This document shows, one piece after another, positions 1 to 8,714 of a stretch of 37,883 nt of DNA. This stretch comes from Willaertia magna (taxonomy: Eukaryota; Heterolobosea; Eutetramitea; Acrasida; Naegleriidae), in NCBI GenBank assembly GCA_902984215.1, contig CADWAF010000992.1, positions 1 through 37,883 of the forward strand, given 5' to 3'. The position numbers and the translations under genes were made by a program. The notes beneath the pieces are model-generated. The model made no database searches, was not told the origin of the DNA, and saw only the letters and a list, made by a program, of their open reading frames with translations. Numbering within the stretch: position 1 is the first letter of the stretch; each line of letters opens with the position of its first letter.

Positions 1-138
1 GTTATAGAATGTAATTGTAAACAAACGTGGCATTATCGTCAAATGGGAAATGTGGCAAAAAGAGTACCAAATTATGAAAATAGTAATTGGCTTGTTTATG
101 CTGTTGAGTATGCCACATTTGAATTTATTTACAATTAA
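1..138 (+). CDS. 3' end of an unidentified protein-coding gene (partial)
   Basis: Reading frame 1 is open from the left edge and stops with TAA at 136-138, giving 45 C-terminal residues. The composition is protein-like, with CNCKQTWHYRQMG near the start and a Trp/Tyr/Phe-rich tail ending FEFIYN, unlike the Ile/Lys/Asn-rich translations of nearby non-coding DNA. Cys and Trp richness would suit a secreted or lumenal domain, but I do not recognise the family. It ends 92 bp from the stop of the next gene on the opposite strand, so the two are tail to tail. The gene start lies outside the window. Confidence 0.5.
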   Translation, partial: VIECNCKQTWHYRQMGNVAKRVPNYENSNWLVYAVEYATFEFIYN

Positions 139-230
139 TCTATCTTTTGTAATTAGATCAACATTTAAAAAATTAAGATTTTGTAATCTAATAATAATAT
201 TTATAATTTACAACTATTTTATTTACAATT

Positions 231-1706
231 TTAAAAATAATAAGCAATAAACTTTGCCTTACTTTTAGCTCTATTTTGTTCTACATTCAACGTAAATTTC
301 CACAATTTTGGAATAAACGTACAAGAATAAGGTTTTAAAACTCCTGTAAATTCTTCTTCTTCTTGTGACTTCTTACCACTCTTCGTTTTTAAGGTAATTG
401 TTGTAGCACTATTATCTGCATTGATAAAACATAAAAATAAATTATCTGGATTCTTTCTTGAAATATTTATATCTGATTCTTTATCTAACAACCATATTTC
501 ACTTCTTTTTTGTGTTTTATAGTTTTCTAATAAAGGAAATGTTTGTGGAAAATATTTTATAAATGGATGATTGACTTTGACAGTTTGTTGATTCATAATT
601 GGAATTATATCTAAATAAACTAAACTTTGTATTTTCTTTTTTTGTTGTTTTGTTAATTTCCTTAATGATTTAGTTTTCATTTGTTTTAATTTTGAAAGTA
701 AATATTTTGTATCCTTATTAAATTTATTTGTAGTCAACCATTTCTTTGTAAAATTTTGTAAAATAAATGGTTTTGTATTTTTCTTTAAAAAACTATTCTT
801 CCAACCCTTTTCATTGTATTCTTTAGGTAAAATCTCTAATAAATCCTTCTTCAGCGTTGTTGTTGAAATCTTTTTATTCTCCGTTTTGACAGCTGTCAAT
901 GTCTCACTTTTTGTTGTATCAATATTGTCCTTATCAAATGCTTGTGTATTTCCTTCTTTTAAATTATTGTAACTGTTATTATATAAAATACTGTTTGTTG
1001 CTTGATTACCAATATAAAAATATAATCCAGTACAAATTAAAATCATTACAATTAAAAATAAAAAGAACGTTTTGGCTCTTAAATTTCTAAAAATCCAACT
1101 TTTTTGTTTACCAATTAATGATTGATGACTGTCCATTATAAAACGCTTGGCTGTCACTTGACTATTCGATTCTATCGTTTTATTAAGATCAACTGTTGGT
1201 TGATTATCTAATAAATCATCAATATTGCTGTCAACTAGATTATTGTCATTTTCCTGACGTTTTTTAGGTCTAACTAATTGGAAAACAGAAAAGTTCTTTT
1301 TGGCTGAGTTTTTACGTTTAATTGGTACCATTGGGTTAGCTTGTTGTTTTTGATGTTGATTTCCTGTCATTTGTATAAATTGATTGTAAAAATCATTTGA
1401 TGTAATTGGTGAAGTATTGTCAATTTCTTTTTGTAAAAATTCTTGTTGTAAAGTACCATTTTCTTCATTAACCAAATCATCAAATGATTTACCATCTCTA
1501 CTATCACCTACACCAATACCACCTCCAGATTGTTCTAATTCATTATCTATTATAGTTGTTGTTGTTATTGAATGATTATTATTTACGGCAGCCATTTCTT
1601 CTTCTTCTTTTTTTTGATTTAAAAGAAATGGTTGTTTTTTATTATTAATGCTATTCATGTAATTGTTGTTGTAATTGCGAGTTAGAGAGTAAATTGGGGT
1701 TTTCAT
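231..1706 (-). CDS. Hypothetical single-pass membrane protein
   Basis: A 491-residue open frame without introns. Residues 1-200 are low complexity (Asn, Gln, Thr, acidic runs) and probably disordered. One hydrophobic segment at about 213-233, preceded by basic residues (KSWIFRNLRAK), predicts a type II or tail-out single-pass membrane protein. Residues 290-370 are Lys-rich and likely helical. The last 70 residues (422-491) look like a compact beta domain with a FxN start, a central Gly, an LKP turn and an LWKF strand; this order recalls the VHL beta domain, but only weakly. Met17 and Met38 are alternative starts; the first ATG is used because the frame is open and the upstream sequence is non-coding. 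Function is unknown. Confidence 0.7.
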   Translation of the reverse strand: MKTPIYSLTRNYNNNYMNSINNKKQPFLLNQKKEEEEMAAVNNNHSITTTTIIDNELEQSGGGIGVGDSRDGKSFDDLVNEENGTLQQEFLQKEIDNTSPITSNDFYNQFIQMTGNQHQKQQANPMVPIKRKNSAKKNFSVFQLVRPKKRQENDNNLVDSNIDDLLDNQPTVDLNKTIESNSQVTAKRFIMDSHQSLIGKQKSWIFRNLRAKTFFLFLIVMILICTGLYFYIGNQATNSILYNNSYNNLKEGNTQAFDKDNIDTTKSETLTAVKTENKKISTTTLKKDLLEILPKEYNEKGWKNSFLKKNTKPFILQNFTKKWLTTNKFNKDTKYLLSKLKQMKTKSLRKLTKQQKKKIQSLVYLDIIPIMNQQTVKVNHPFIKYFPQTFPLLENYKTQKRSEIWLLDKESDINISRKNPDNLFLCFINADNSATTITLKTKSGKKSQEEEEFTGVLKPYSCTFIPKLWKFTLNVEQNRAKSKAKFIAYYF

Positions 1707-2272
1707 TATAACTTTGTGACTATTTTGAATTCACAAGTTATATATCTAAATGATTAATTTGGAATGAATGGTGATGATGGGATTGAATGTAATAAAATAA
1801 TGAGAATGACTGAAAAAGTATTTTTGTCCTTTGCTTAGAAAGTCTTCTTATATTGTCAATTTTCTGTATTTTTTTGTTTGGGAATTTATTTAATTTTAAA
1901 ATAATGGTGCGTTTTAAGTGCAGTTCGATTTCCTTTCATTTGGTATGTTTTTGGTAATGTCCTATACACGTAATTTCCTTAACATTATAATCTTCACCCA
2001 ACGGAACAGCATTAAGGGAATTTTTGTTGAGCAGGTGTCCCTTTTTTTCTTTGTGACACAATTTTGTAACTCTCAGTTTTTATTGTAAATTCTTTTCTAT
2101 CCAATCACTTTTTGGCAGGTCCTTCCGTCGGGTCCATTAAATTCAAATTCAAAATTAATATCCTTCATTTTCTCTTTTGAACCTATCACATTTCGCTTAA
2201 AAAGAATTAAATTTTAATTAACAATTTTAAAAAAAAATTCCAAAAATCACAAAAATATATTCATAAGCACAG
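1707..2272. other. Intergenic region between divergent genes
   Basis: This 566-bp stretch separates two divergently transcribed genes and probably carries both promoters. It is AT-rich with T runs, and no frame in it resembles a protein. I see no RNA gene or repeat. Confidence 0.5.
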
Positions 2273-3535
2273 ATGTCAATGCAACAAAATAGTTCAATGA
2301 ATGCACCATCTCCAAGCAATCCAACCGTTACAGTGGAATGGTTAAATGAAATATTAAGTAATCACGAAAATTGTAAAGAATTAATGGAAAATAATGAAGT
2401 GAAACTAGTTGAAAGTAAAGATTTAGCTGAAAATAGAGGTTTGACAAATGCCATAATGAAACGTATTGAAATTACTTACAAAAAAGAGGAAGAAAACAAT
2501 AAGACATTATTACCAAAAACATTAGTGTTAAAAATTAGTGGAAATGATGAACAAACAAGACGTCACATTACTCAAACTAAAATGTTTAGAGAAGCATTGT
2601 TTTATTCCAGTGAATTTGCTAAATGTGAATCAACTAAAAACATTATTCCAGTAATTTATTATGCAAGTGGAAATGAAGAAAAGGGTGAATTTGTAATTTT
2701 AATGGAAGATTTAAAGAAAGAAGGATTTGTTGGTGTCAATTATGTTTGTGGAAATCAAATTTGGGGAATGCCAACATTTGATTTTGAATTACCTGACAAA
2801 GTTAAAACATTAGAAAGTTTATATAAACAATTAGCTAAATTCCATGCAAAGAACTTTAATAATCATTCTTTATTAAGTGAAGAATGGCTTAAAGGAGTAA
2901 ATTTATTAAAAGGAAATGATAAGGAAAGATATGAAACTGGTCTTAAACGTGGTTTTGACAGTTGGGAAAGAACAAAACTAAAAATTAAAGAACAAAAAAC
3001 TGAAGTGAAATATTCAACAAAATTAATTGAAATTATTGATAAGTCATTTGAGATTTCAACTTGGGAAAATTTACAAAATCATTTACAAAATGAAACCTTA
3101 AAGAAGGGATTTACTTTAATTCATGGTGATTTTCATGGAAGTAATATGTTTGTTGATTGTAATACATTAAAAGTAATTTTGTATGATTGGTCTGAAGTTG
3201 GCGTTTGGGAACCAACTGGTGATTTGTCACAAATGTTAATTTCTGACATTCCACCACAAGTATTTAAGGAAAATAGTAGAAAATTAATGGAAATATATCA
3301 TGAAACCCTTCTAAAGGAAAGTAATGGAAGATTAACAGAAGAAAACTATCCATTCTCTTATTGTTGGGAAACATTTTGTAAAGGAGGTGTTGAAAAGTGG
3401 ATTTGGATGTTTAGTGTAATTTCTGATTTACCAAACTTCCCTGAAAAAGGTACTCAATATTTTCATGATCAATTATTAGAATTTATTGAAAGTCATGGTG
3501 ATTATCAAAGCTATTTAATTAAATCCGTTCAATAA
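2273..3535 (+). CDS. Aminoglycoside phosphotransferase/CHK-like kinase-fold protein
   Basis: A 420-residue intronless protein of the protein-kinase-like APH/choline kinase/EcKinase superfamily, which transfers phosphate from ATP to small molecules. Visible motifs are an N-lobe strand LVLKIS with the probable ATP-binding Lys87, a hinge-like VILMEDL, the catalytic Brenner motif HGDFHGSN (H284, D286, N291) and a metal-binding D305-W306 followed by a conserved PTGDLSQML. Length fits full-length CHK/APH members. The natural substrate cannot be told; ecdysteroid-kinase-like and APH-like proteins share these motifs, and this is not evidence of antibiotic resistance. The ATG lies in an A-rich context (AGCACAGATG) with another Met at residue 3. 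Confidence 0.8.
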   Translation: MSMQQNSSMNAPSPSNPTVTVEWLNEILSNHENCKELMENNEVKLVESKDLAENRGLTNAIMKRIEITYKKEEENNKTLLPKTLVLKISGNDEQTRRHITQTKMFREALFYSSEFAKCESTKNIIPVIYYASGNEEKGEFVILMEDLKKEGFVGVNYVCGNQIWGMPTFDFELPDKVKTLESLYKQLAKFHAKNFNNHSLLSEEWLKGVNLLKGNDKERYETGLKRGFDSWERTKLKIKEQKTEVKYSTKLIEIIDKSFEISTWENLQNHLQNETLKKGFTLIHGDFHGSNMFVDCNTLKVILYDWSEVGVWEPTGDLSQMLISDIPPQVFKENSRKLMEIYHETLLKESNGRLTEENYPFSYCWETFCKGGVEKWIWMFSVISDLPNFPEKGTQYFHDQLLEFIESHGDYQSYLIKSVQ

Positions 3536-3634
3536 ATATTTACAACGTTATAACTTATTGTAATTTATTATAATTTATTAAAATTAAGAGCCTAAATGCA
3601 TTAAAATGGAGGGAAACGCAAAAATACAAAAAAA

Positions 3635-5056
3635 ATGTTAACAGATCACCATGCCTTAAAAGATGCTTTTATGGAGGAAAGGTTTGTATACAATAAACTG
3701 ATTTATTGGAATAAATCTATAATAACATTTTGAAAACAACAAAGTAATCCTTTGGAGAGTCAACAATTAGTTCAAAGTTTAAAAGAATTTTCTATTGAGG
3801 ATGTTGGAAGTAAAAGGTAAGTGAGTTTCAATTAACATTTCCGATTGTAACTGTTTTCTAATTAACAGATGGATGAAACAACAACAAGCTATTGATAAAC
3901 TAAACATTCAAGCTCATAGAGATGCAATGTTAAATCAAGAAGAATATGTTGTTCAAGCCTTTATTTCTTACCAAAAAGTTGAAATATTAATTAAGGAATT
4001 AATTATTATTGAAATTTGGAAAAACAGGGTTGTTCCTCTCATTAAAGATGAATTGAGAGAGGCTTCCCAAAATTCTTTCATTCCTTATTTACTTTTGTAT
4101 CATGAGGCAGCAATATGTAATTTATTAGAATGTATTTTCTATCATAAAGATTCAATTGTCTATTTGGAAGAAACAATTCTAATTGAAATAGTTGACTATT
4201 GTCAAAGAAAATTTAATTTACTTCTTCATAAGTAAGTTGTTTCAATTGATTTTCAATTAGTTTGTTTAAAATGTTATAAATTAGTCGTAAATTGCATGAA
4301 ATTGAAGAAGAAAAGGTAGAAATGTCAGATAAGGAAGCCTTTGATAAACAATTAAAAGATATTGAATTCCAATGTTGTTTATGTTGTTTAACAATCTTTA
4401 GATTTCTTACAGATCAATTAAGAGAATTGCCTCCAGGCATTGTTAATAGAATTTTAGATAAACATGATATGATTGTTACCTTAGTATATATTATTGATGA
4501 ATCTCCATATAAAAAGAAAGAAAAATCAGGTTTTAAGAAGTATGATGGATCTAAATGGTGTACTGTTCCTTATGATGAATATTTAAGGGTTTCTCAACAT
4601 GAAGTTCAGGCTTGGTTGGCAATAAATAATTTAATAGTCGATCCAGAAACTAGAAATAAGTATGAATACAATAGTTTTAGAAAAGAAACTGTTTCTAGGG
4701 TAAGTACAAATTTGTTATTAGTTGTTGTTTAAGCAATACAGTTAAAGAAACATTTAAATGATGTCCTAATTGACCAAGTTCCAGTCTTAGTTGATTTGTT
4801 GAAAGCAGTTGAAACCCTTCAAGTAATGAATCCTCCAGTAGTGAGTAAAAGCTTTTTAATTGTAGAGCAAGTACCAGAATTTAGGGATAAACTTTTGAAT
4901 GAAACAAACTTTGAAGAGGTAGCTGTTACTTCCATGAAACTCATTTGCGAAGAGGATGAAGAAGCAAGAAGGGAACAAATCCAGTCCGTTGCTAAAATCT
5001 TTGGTGAATTGTTAGAAATGAAGGAAAATAAAGAGTATGAAAGTGTTCTTCTCTAA
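3635..5056 (+). CDS. ZMYND10: ZMYND10 (DNAAF7) axonemal dynein assembly factor, lacking the MYND finger
   Basis: Five exons: 3635-3681, 3745-3816, 3869-4231, 4285-4699 and 4742-5056, all with GT-AG introns that keep frame and give 403 residues. The protein follows animal ZMYND10 over most of its length: the KLNIQAHRDA helix, an IEIWK segment, LLYHEAAICNLLE, the VDYCQRK segment, and later IVEQVPEF. ZMYND10 is a cytoplasmic chaperone cofactor for preassembly of axonemal dynein arms, so its presence implies motile flagella. Human ZMYND10 (about 440 residues) ends in a MYND zinc finger; here the frame ends shortly before that point and no CxxC cluster follows in the 125 bp before the next gene. 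The exon 1 start is the least certain part. Confidence 0.88.
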
Positions 5057-5181
5057 TAAGCTTCTTGTTCGTTTTTAGAAAGGTTTTTTTATAATATTTA
5101 AATAATTGTTACAAAGTATAATGCAACTGGTTCAAAGTGCGTTTGCAAGAGAATTCGGAGTTCAAAAAATTAGGAAATCAT

Positions 5182-5454
5182 TTATTCTTTCTTTCCTGCA
5201 TTCTTCTTCTTTTGTGCAATTTGTTCTAATCTTTCCTTCTTCTTCTTTGCAATATCTTGTTGCATTGCAATAGAGTTGATCTTCATTCTTAATGGGTTAG
5301 TACCCTTCTTTAATGCTGCATATCTTTTATTGAATAAAAATCTTTTCTTTGCTCTACCAGTCTTTTTCTTTCCCTTGATGACTTGCTTTTCAACTTTTGG
5401 TGTTTGGTTTTTGACTTTACCTGCACGAGCTAATGAACCGTGGACTTTACCCAT
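5182..5454 (-). CDS. RPS30: 40S ribosomal protein eS30 with C-terminal extension
   Basis: A 90-residue protein starting [20 protein letters not shown] and continuing through the [10 protein letters not shown] core, the hallmark of eS30, a small basic 40S subunit protein. There is no N-terminal ubiquitin-like fusion such as the animal FAU gene has. Residues from about 55 on ([18 protein letters not shown], then [15 protein letters not shown]) replace the short tail of human eS30 (about 59 residues) and are predicted to be helical. The element ACGTCAAA lies directly before the ATG on the coding strand, and the same string lies near the ATG of the uS11 gene in this window. It is convergent with ZMYND10. 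Confidence 0.93.
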   Translation of the reverse strand: MGKVHGSLARAGKVKNQTPKVEKQVIKGKKKTGRAKKRFLFNKRYAALKKGTNPLRMKINSIAMQQDIAKKKKERLEQIAQKKKNAGKKE

Positions 5455-5462
5455 TTTGACGT
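5455..5462 (-). promoter_or_regulatory. Ribosomal-protein-gene start element, eS30 copy
   Basis: ACGTCAAA directly precedes the eS30 ATG on the coding strand, with an A-tract about 10 bp further up. The uS11 gene has the same string. It could be an initiator, a leader signal or a factor site. Two copies are little evidence. Confidence 0.35.
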
Positions 5463-5938
5463 TTGTGGATTTTTTTTCAACAAAATTTTTATTATTTTTT
5501 GAAAACTCAACCTATTCTTTACAACACATTTTTTGCAATGAGGCCACTTTTCTTCATGTTTGCCTCACAAAATGCCAAATCCTTAAACAAGAAGTAACAA
5601 TGTTGAAATACAATCAACATACAATTACAAGAAGGAACTTTTTTTAAAAGATAGAATAAGTAATGTTTTTCCTTTAGTTTAGTTGAATATAATTTAAATA
5701 TTTTTATTACTAAGTATCTCTGGATTTTACACAAAAAGATTAACATTTGTATAAATTTCAGGTTGTGCTAAATGAAATAATTAACATCGTTGCTTAATAG
5801 AAATTGGTACAACTAACATAGGCGATTTGATATATGAATATAAATGTTTAAGTTAAATAAAACAATTGACTTTATTGTTTTTACAAAGACAATTAAATCT
5901 TAAATACAAAGGTAATCAATAAAATCTATACATTAATC
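5455..5938. other. Intergenic region
   Basis: 484 bp between two genes read on the minus strand. It holds the presumed eS30 promoter, with an A-tract on the coding strand just upstream of the start, and then the 3' flank of the Cys-rich mini-protein. Small open frames here are Ile/Lys/Phe-rich and look accidental. Confidence 0.4.
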
Positions 5939-6097
5939 TTAATAATTACGTCCACATTTTCCACATGCTGCAGAATTACCACTCTTAGTTGGAGTACCAT
6001 CACCTAAATTTCTCTTACATTGCTTACACATTGCAGTTCCACAACTTCTACAAGTAATCTTATCACTACCTCCACAACCTGCTGACCACTTACACAT
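5939..6097 (-). CDS. Small cysteine-rich, probably zinc-binding protein
   Basis: A 52-residue protein that begins MCKWSAGCGG and contains eight cysteines at 2, 8, 16, 19, 24, 27, 45 and 48, three pairs of them CxxC. Eight paired cysteines in 52 residues would suit two zinc ions in a treble-clef or cross-brace fold. It ends in GRNY. I do not recognise a named family. The frame is open upstream to 6148, but those residues (Lys/Ile-rich) look like untranslated sequence, so the ATG at 6097 is preferred. It could be an independent mini-protein or an exon of a larger gene, but no good upstream exon is visible. Confidence 0.65.
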   Translation of the reverse strand: MCKWSAGCGGSDKITCRSCGTAMCKQCKRNLGDGTPTKSGNSAACGKCGRNY

Positions 6098-6426
6098 CTT
6101 AATAATTTTACTGTTTTTTTTTGTTTTATGACCTAGAAAGATTATCAAAGAACGATTTTTATACTAAATACAGGTTGGTTTCTTAAGGGAGAAAAATTAT
6201 CTTGTTGGACTGTACATGTTGTAAGGGTTGCGGTTAGTTTTGTGGTTAGGAAACAATCCAGAGCGTTCCTACATTGTTCCCTCAAAGTACACTCCTTAAT
6301 GTACAATTCATTGTCCAAAAATTATACAATCCTTGTTCACTGTTATTTCTTTTTAGTTTTTTGCCCTTCTCTTAGTTTTTAGTTCCTTTGTAAAATATTT
6401 ACAATAATACTAAAAAAATAACAAGA
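6098..6426. other. Intergenic region between divergent genes
   Basis: 329 bp between divergent small genes, probably holding both promoters. There is an A-rich leader (AAAAAAATAACAAGA) just before the SF3B5 ATG. No other gene is visible. Confidence 0.4.
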
Positions 6427-6752
6427 ATGGTAAGTATTTTATTCCTTCTATATTGTTAATATAAATAAATTTTATATTTCATAAAAAGAATGATCCTTGT
6501 TCATTAAATAATTTAAATAATCAATTAGAATTATTACAAAATAAATTTATTGGAATAGGTCATTCCGATATTACAAAATATGAATGGGCTATTAATCAAC
6601 ATAGAGATACTTATGCTTCTTATACATCTCATTATGATTCTTTATCTTATTTTGCTTTAATTGAAAATGAATCAATTCACAGAGAAAAATATAATTTTCT
6701 AGAAAGAATGATTAGACCTTGTGGGAATAGAGTAAATATTTCAACTAAATAA
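6427..6752 (+). CDS. SF3B5: Splicing factor 3B subunit 5 (SF3b10)
   Basis: The coding sequence is ATG alone at 6427-6429, a 59-nt intron 6430-6488 (GTAAGT...AAAAG), then 6489-6752. The 88-residue product matches SF3B5: QLELLQNKFIGIGHSD, TKYEWAINQHRD, SYFALIENES and RPCG in the expected order, against 86 residues in human. SF3B5 is a small subunit of the SF3b complex of the U2 snRNP and contacts SF3B1 during branch-point recognition. The start could not be found in a simple frame search because the first exon contributes only the initiator codon. It is convergent with the next gene, 73 bp apart. Confidence 0.93.
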
Positions 6753-6825
6753 TGTATTTTTATATAAAACTTTTGTGAAAATATTTAATTCCGATAGAGT
6801 GTTAATTTTAAAGTGTTAAAAAAAA

Positions 6826-6996
6826 TTAAGAATAAGTTCTACGTTCTGGAAAGTTAGCCCAAAACATATAAAGAGCATAAAATAGTGGTAAACCAAAACC
6901 TAATCTTCTTAAATGCAATCTATTAATTTGAAAAAAACCATTTATTGCATTCTTCTTTCCAACAAATCGTTTTAAACTGACAAATTTTTGCGCCAT
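6826..6996 (-). CDS. Small single-pass membrane protein, possibly mitochondrial
   Basis: A 56-residue protein starting MAQKFVSLKRFVGKK, with a basic N-terminus and one hydrophobic segment (GLPLFYALYMFWANF) near the C-terminus. Size and topology resemble accessory subunits of respiratory complexes or other small inner-membrane proteins, but no family is recognised. The frame extends to an ATG at 7023; the ATG at 6996 is preferred because it follows an A-rich leader typical of this window and starts the non-repetitive part. The tail-to-tail arrangement with SF3B5 and the protein-like composition support it as real. Confidence 0.5.
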   Translation of the reverse strand: MAQKFVSLKRFVGKKNAINGFFQINRLHLRRLGFGLPLFYALYMFWANFPERRTYS

Positions 6997-7408
6997 TTTT
7001 TTTCTTTTAATTATGATTGACAATGGTGGAAATCATCTAAAATCACTTAAGTGATTAACATGTTACGGCCAGCTGTCCCACAGGATAACGATTGCATTCG
7101 TTTTGTTTAAAGAAATGAATAATCTAATATCTTATCTAATCTGTAACAGCAACGCTTTTCCAAAATTTATGGCAAGCAATGGAAGACAATAATAGATTGC
7201 TTATTTAGCATTTGGTAAAGGAAAGTAAACAAAATTACAGGTTTTCGCTTAGGATTATTTTTTTGGCGCCAGCAAAGCACTTTTTAAATAAAAATTTAGA
7301 AAAAATTTCAGAAAAAAATAGATCAGTGTAACCAATAATTTTTTTTCTTTAAAAATAAAGTACTTTCATCTTTAACAATACCTTTTATATTCGGTTAGAC
7401 TATTCAAA
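6997..7408. other. Intergenic region between divergent genes
   Basis: 412 bp between divergent genes. Apart from an E2F-like GGCGCC site (listed separately) I see only AT-rich sequence and no plausible coding exon. Confidence 0.4.
7258..7270 (+). promoter_or_regulatory. E2F-like site upstream of CK2 alpha
   Basis: A run of seven T followed by GGCGCC, matching the E2F/DP consensus TTTSSCGC, lies about 140 bp before the CK2 alpha ATG. A reverse-complement copy (GGCGCC followed by six A) lies about 110 bp before the Def1-like gene at 34375-34386. GC-rich hexamers are uncommon in this AT-rich DNA. Binding is inferred only. Confidence 0.35.
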
Positions 7409-8504
7409 ATGAGTAGAGCAAAAGTATATGCAGATGTTAATCTTAGAAAACCTAAGGAATATTGGGATTATGAAAGTTTGCAAATTAATTGGGGGTAAGT
7501 ATAAATATCATCCTGTAAGGCTTGTTATATACTAATTATTTAAAAGTTCACAAGATAAATATGAAGTAATAAGAAAAATCGGACGTGGTAAATATAGTGA
7601 AGTATTTGAAGGTATAAATGCAGAAAGTGGTGAAAAATGTTGTATTAAAGTATTAAAACCGGTAAAAAAGAAGAAAATTAGAAGAGAAATCAAAATTTTA
7701 CAAAATTTATGCGGCGGAACAAATATTGTTAAACTATTAGATGTTGTACGTGATCCAGAATCTAAAACACCATCATTAATTATGGAATATGTTGATAATA
7801 CTGATTTTCGCTATCTTTATCCAACATTTTCCGATTTCGATATTAGATACTACATGTATGAATTATTAAAGGCTTTAGATTTTTGTCATTCAATGGGTAT
7901 TATGCATAGAGATATTAAACCTCATAATGTAATGATTGACCATAAGCAAAAGAAGTTACGTGTTGTAGATTGGGGATTAGCTGAATTTTATCATCCTGGA
8001 CAAGAATACAATGTTAGAGTTGCTTCTAGATATTTCAAAGGTCCTGAACTTTTAGTTGATTTTAGAGAATATGATTATTCTCTTGATATGTGGAGTTTAG
8101 GCTGTATGTTTGCTGGTATGATTTTTAGAAAGGAACCATTCTTCCACGGAAGAGATAATTATGATCAATTAATTAAACATGCTAAAGTATTAGGTACTGA
8201 AGAATTATATGATTATTTGGATAAATATCATATTACTTTATCTCATCAATATGAAGGTGTTCTGTCAAGAAACAGATATCCAAAGAAGCCTTGGCATACT
8301 TTTGTTAACAAGGACAATTCACATTTAGCAAATGATGAAGCAATTGACTTTTTAGATAAACTTTTACGATATGACCATCAACAACGTATGACTGCTAAAG
8401 AAGCAATGCAACATCCATATATTAGCAGCATATTCAGTAAATTAGAAAATCAAAATAACACGACGTCATCCTCTCAAACAGGAAGTATGGACACTCATGA
8501 ATAA
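7409..8504 (+). CDS. CSNK2A: Casein kinase 2 catalytic subunit alpha
   Basis: Two exons, 7409-7494 and 7547-8504, give 347 residues. The protein begins [11 protein letters not shown] and contains the CK2-specific N-terminal segment (YWDYES), the Gly loop [11 protein letters not shown], the basic stretch [12 protein letters not shown], the catalytic loop HRDIKPHN, the DWG motif that replaces DFG in CK2, and the activation segment [22 protein letters not shown]2 is a constitutively active acidophilic Ser/Thr kinase, normally a tetramer with two beta subunits, in nucleus and cytosol. The intron falls after Trp-Gly near residue 28. The C-terminal tail is shorter than in human CK2 alpha (391 residues). 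No anomaly is visible. Confidence 0.97.
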
Positions 8505-8714
8505 TTTGTCAAACATTATTGCTTGCTAACTCGTGAGGCAATTGCTTACCACCAAAATTATCATTAACTACACACCATTGTATTTCAACCAAAATTAGTT
8601 TTTTCACTAATAAAAACTATTTAGATTTCCTTAGACTTCAAAAAGCCTCATCTATAGTGTTTTAACCTTATAAATTGTTGTGCAAGCACAAAGTGCCATA
8701 GGAATTAAAAAAAA

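Noticed and set aside
50..250. 66-residue plus-strand frame at the left edge
   Set aside because: It overlaps a better coding frame (frame 1, ending at 138) and the end of the minus-strand gene; composition is Ile/Phe/Asn-rich like background.
1920..1935. tRNA T-loop-like GTTCGATTTCC
   Set aside because: No matching anticodon or acceptor arms within 75 bp; treated as chance.
2273..3535. Antibiotic-resistance aminoglycoside phosphotransferase
   Set aside because: Only the general APH/CHK catalytic motifs are present; eukaryotes carry many such kinases with metabolic substrates, and nothing shows aminoglycoside binding.
5276..5647. 123-residue plus-strand frame antisense to eS30
   Set aside because: The Phe/Leu-rich translation comes from the Lys-rich antisense gene, which is a clear ribosomal protein.
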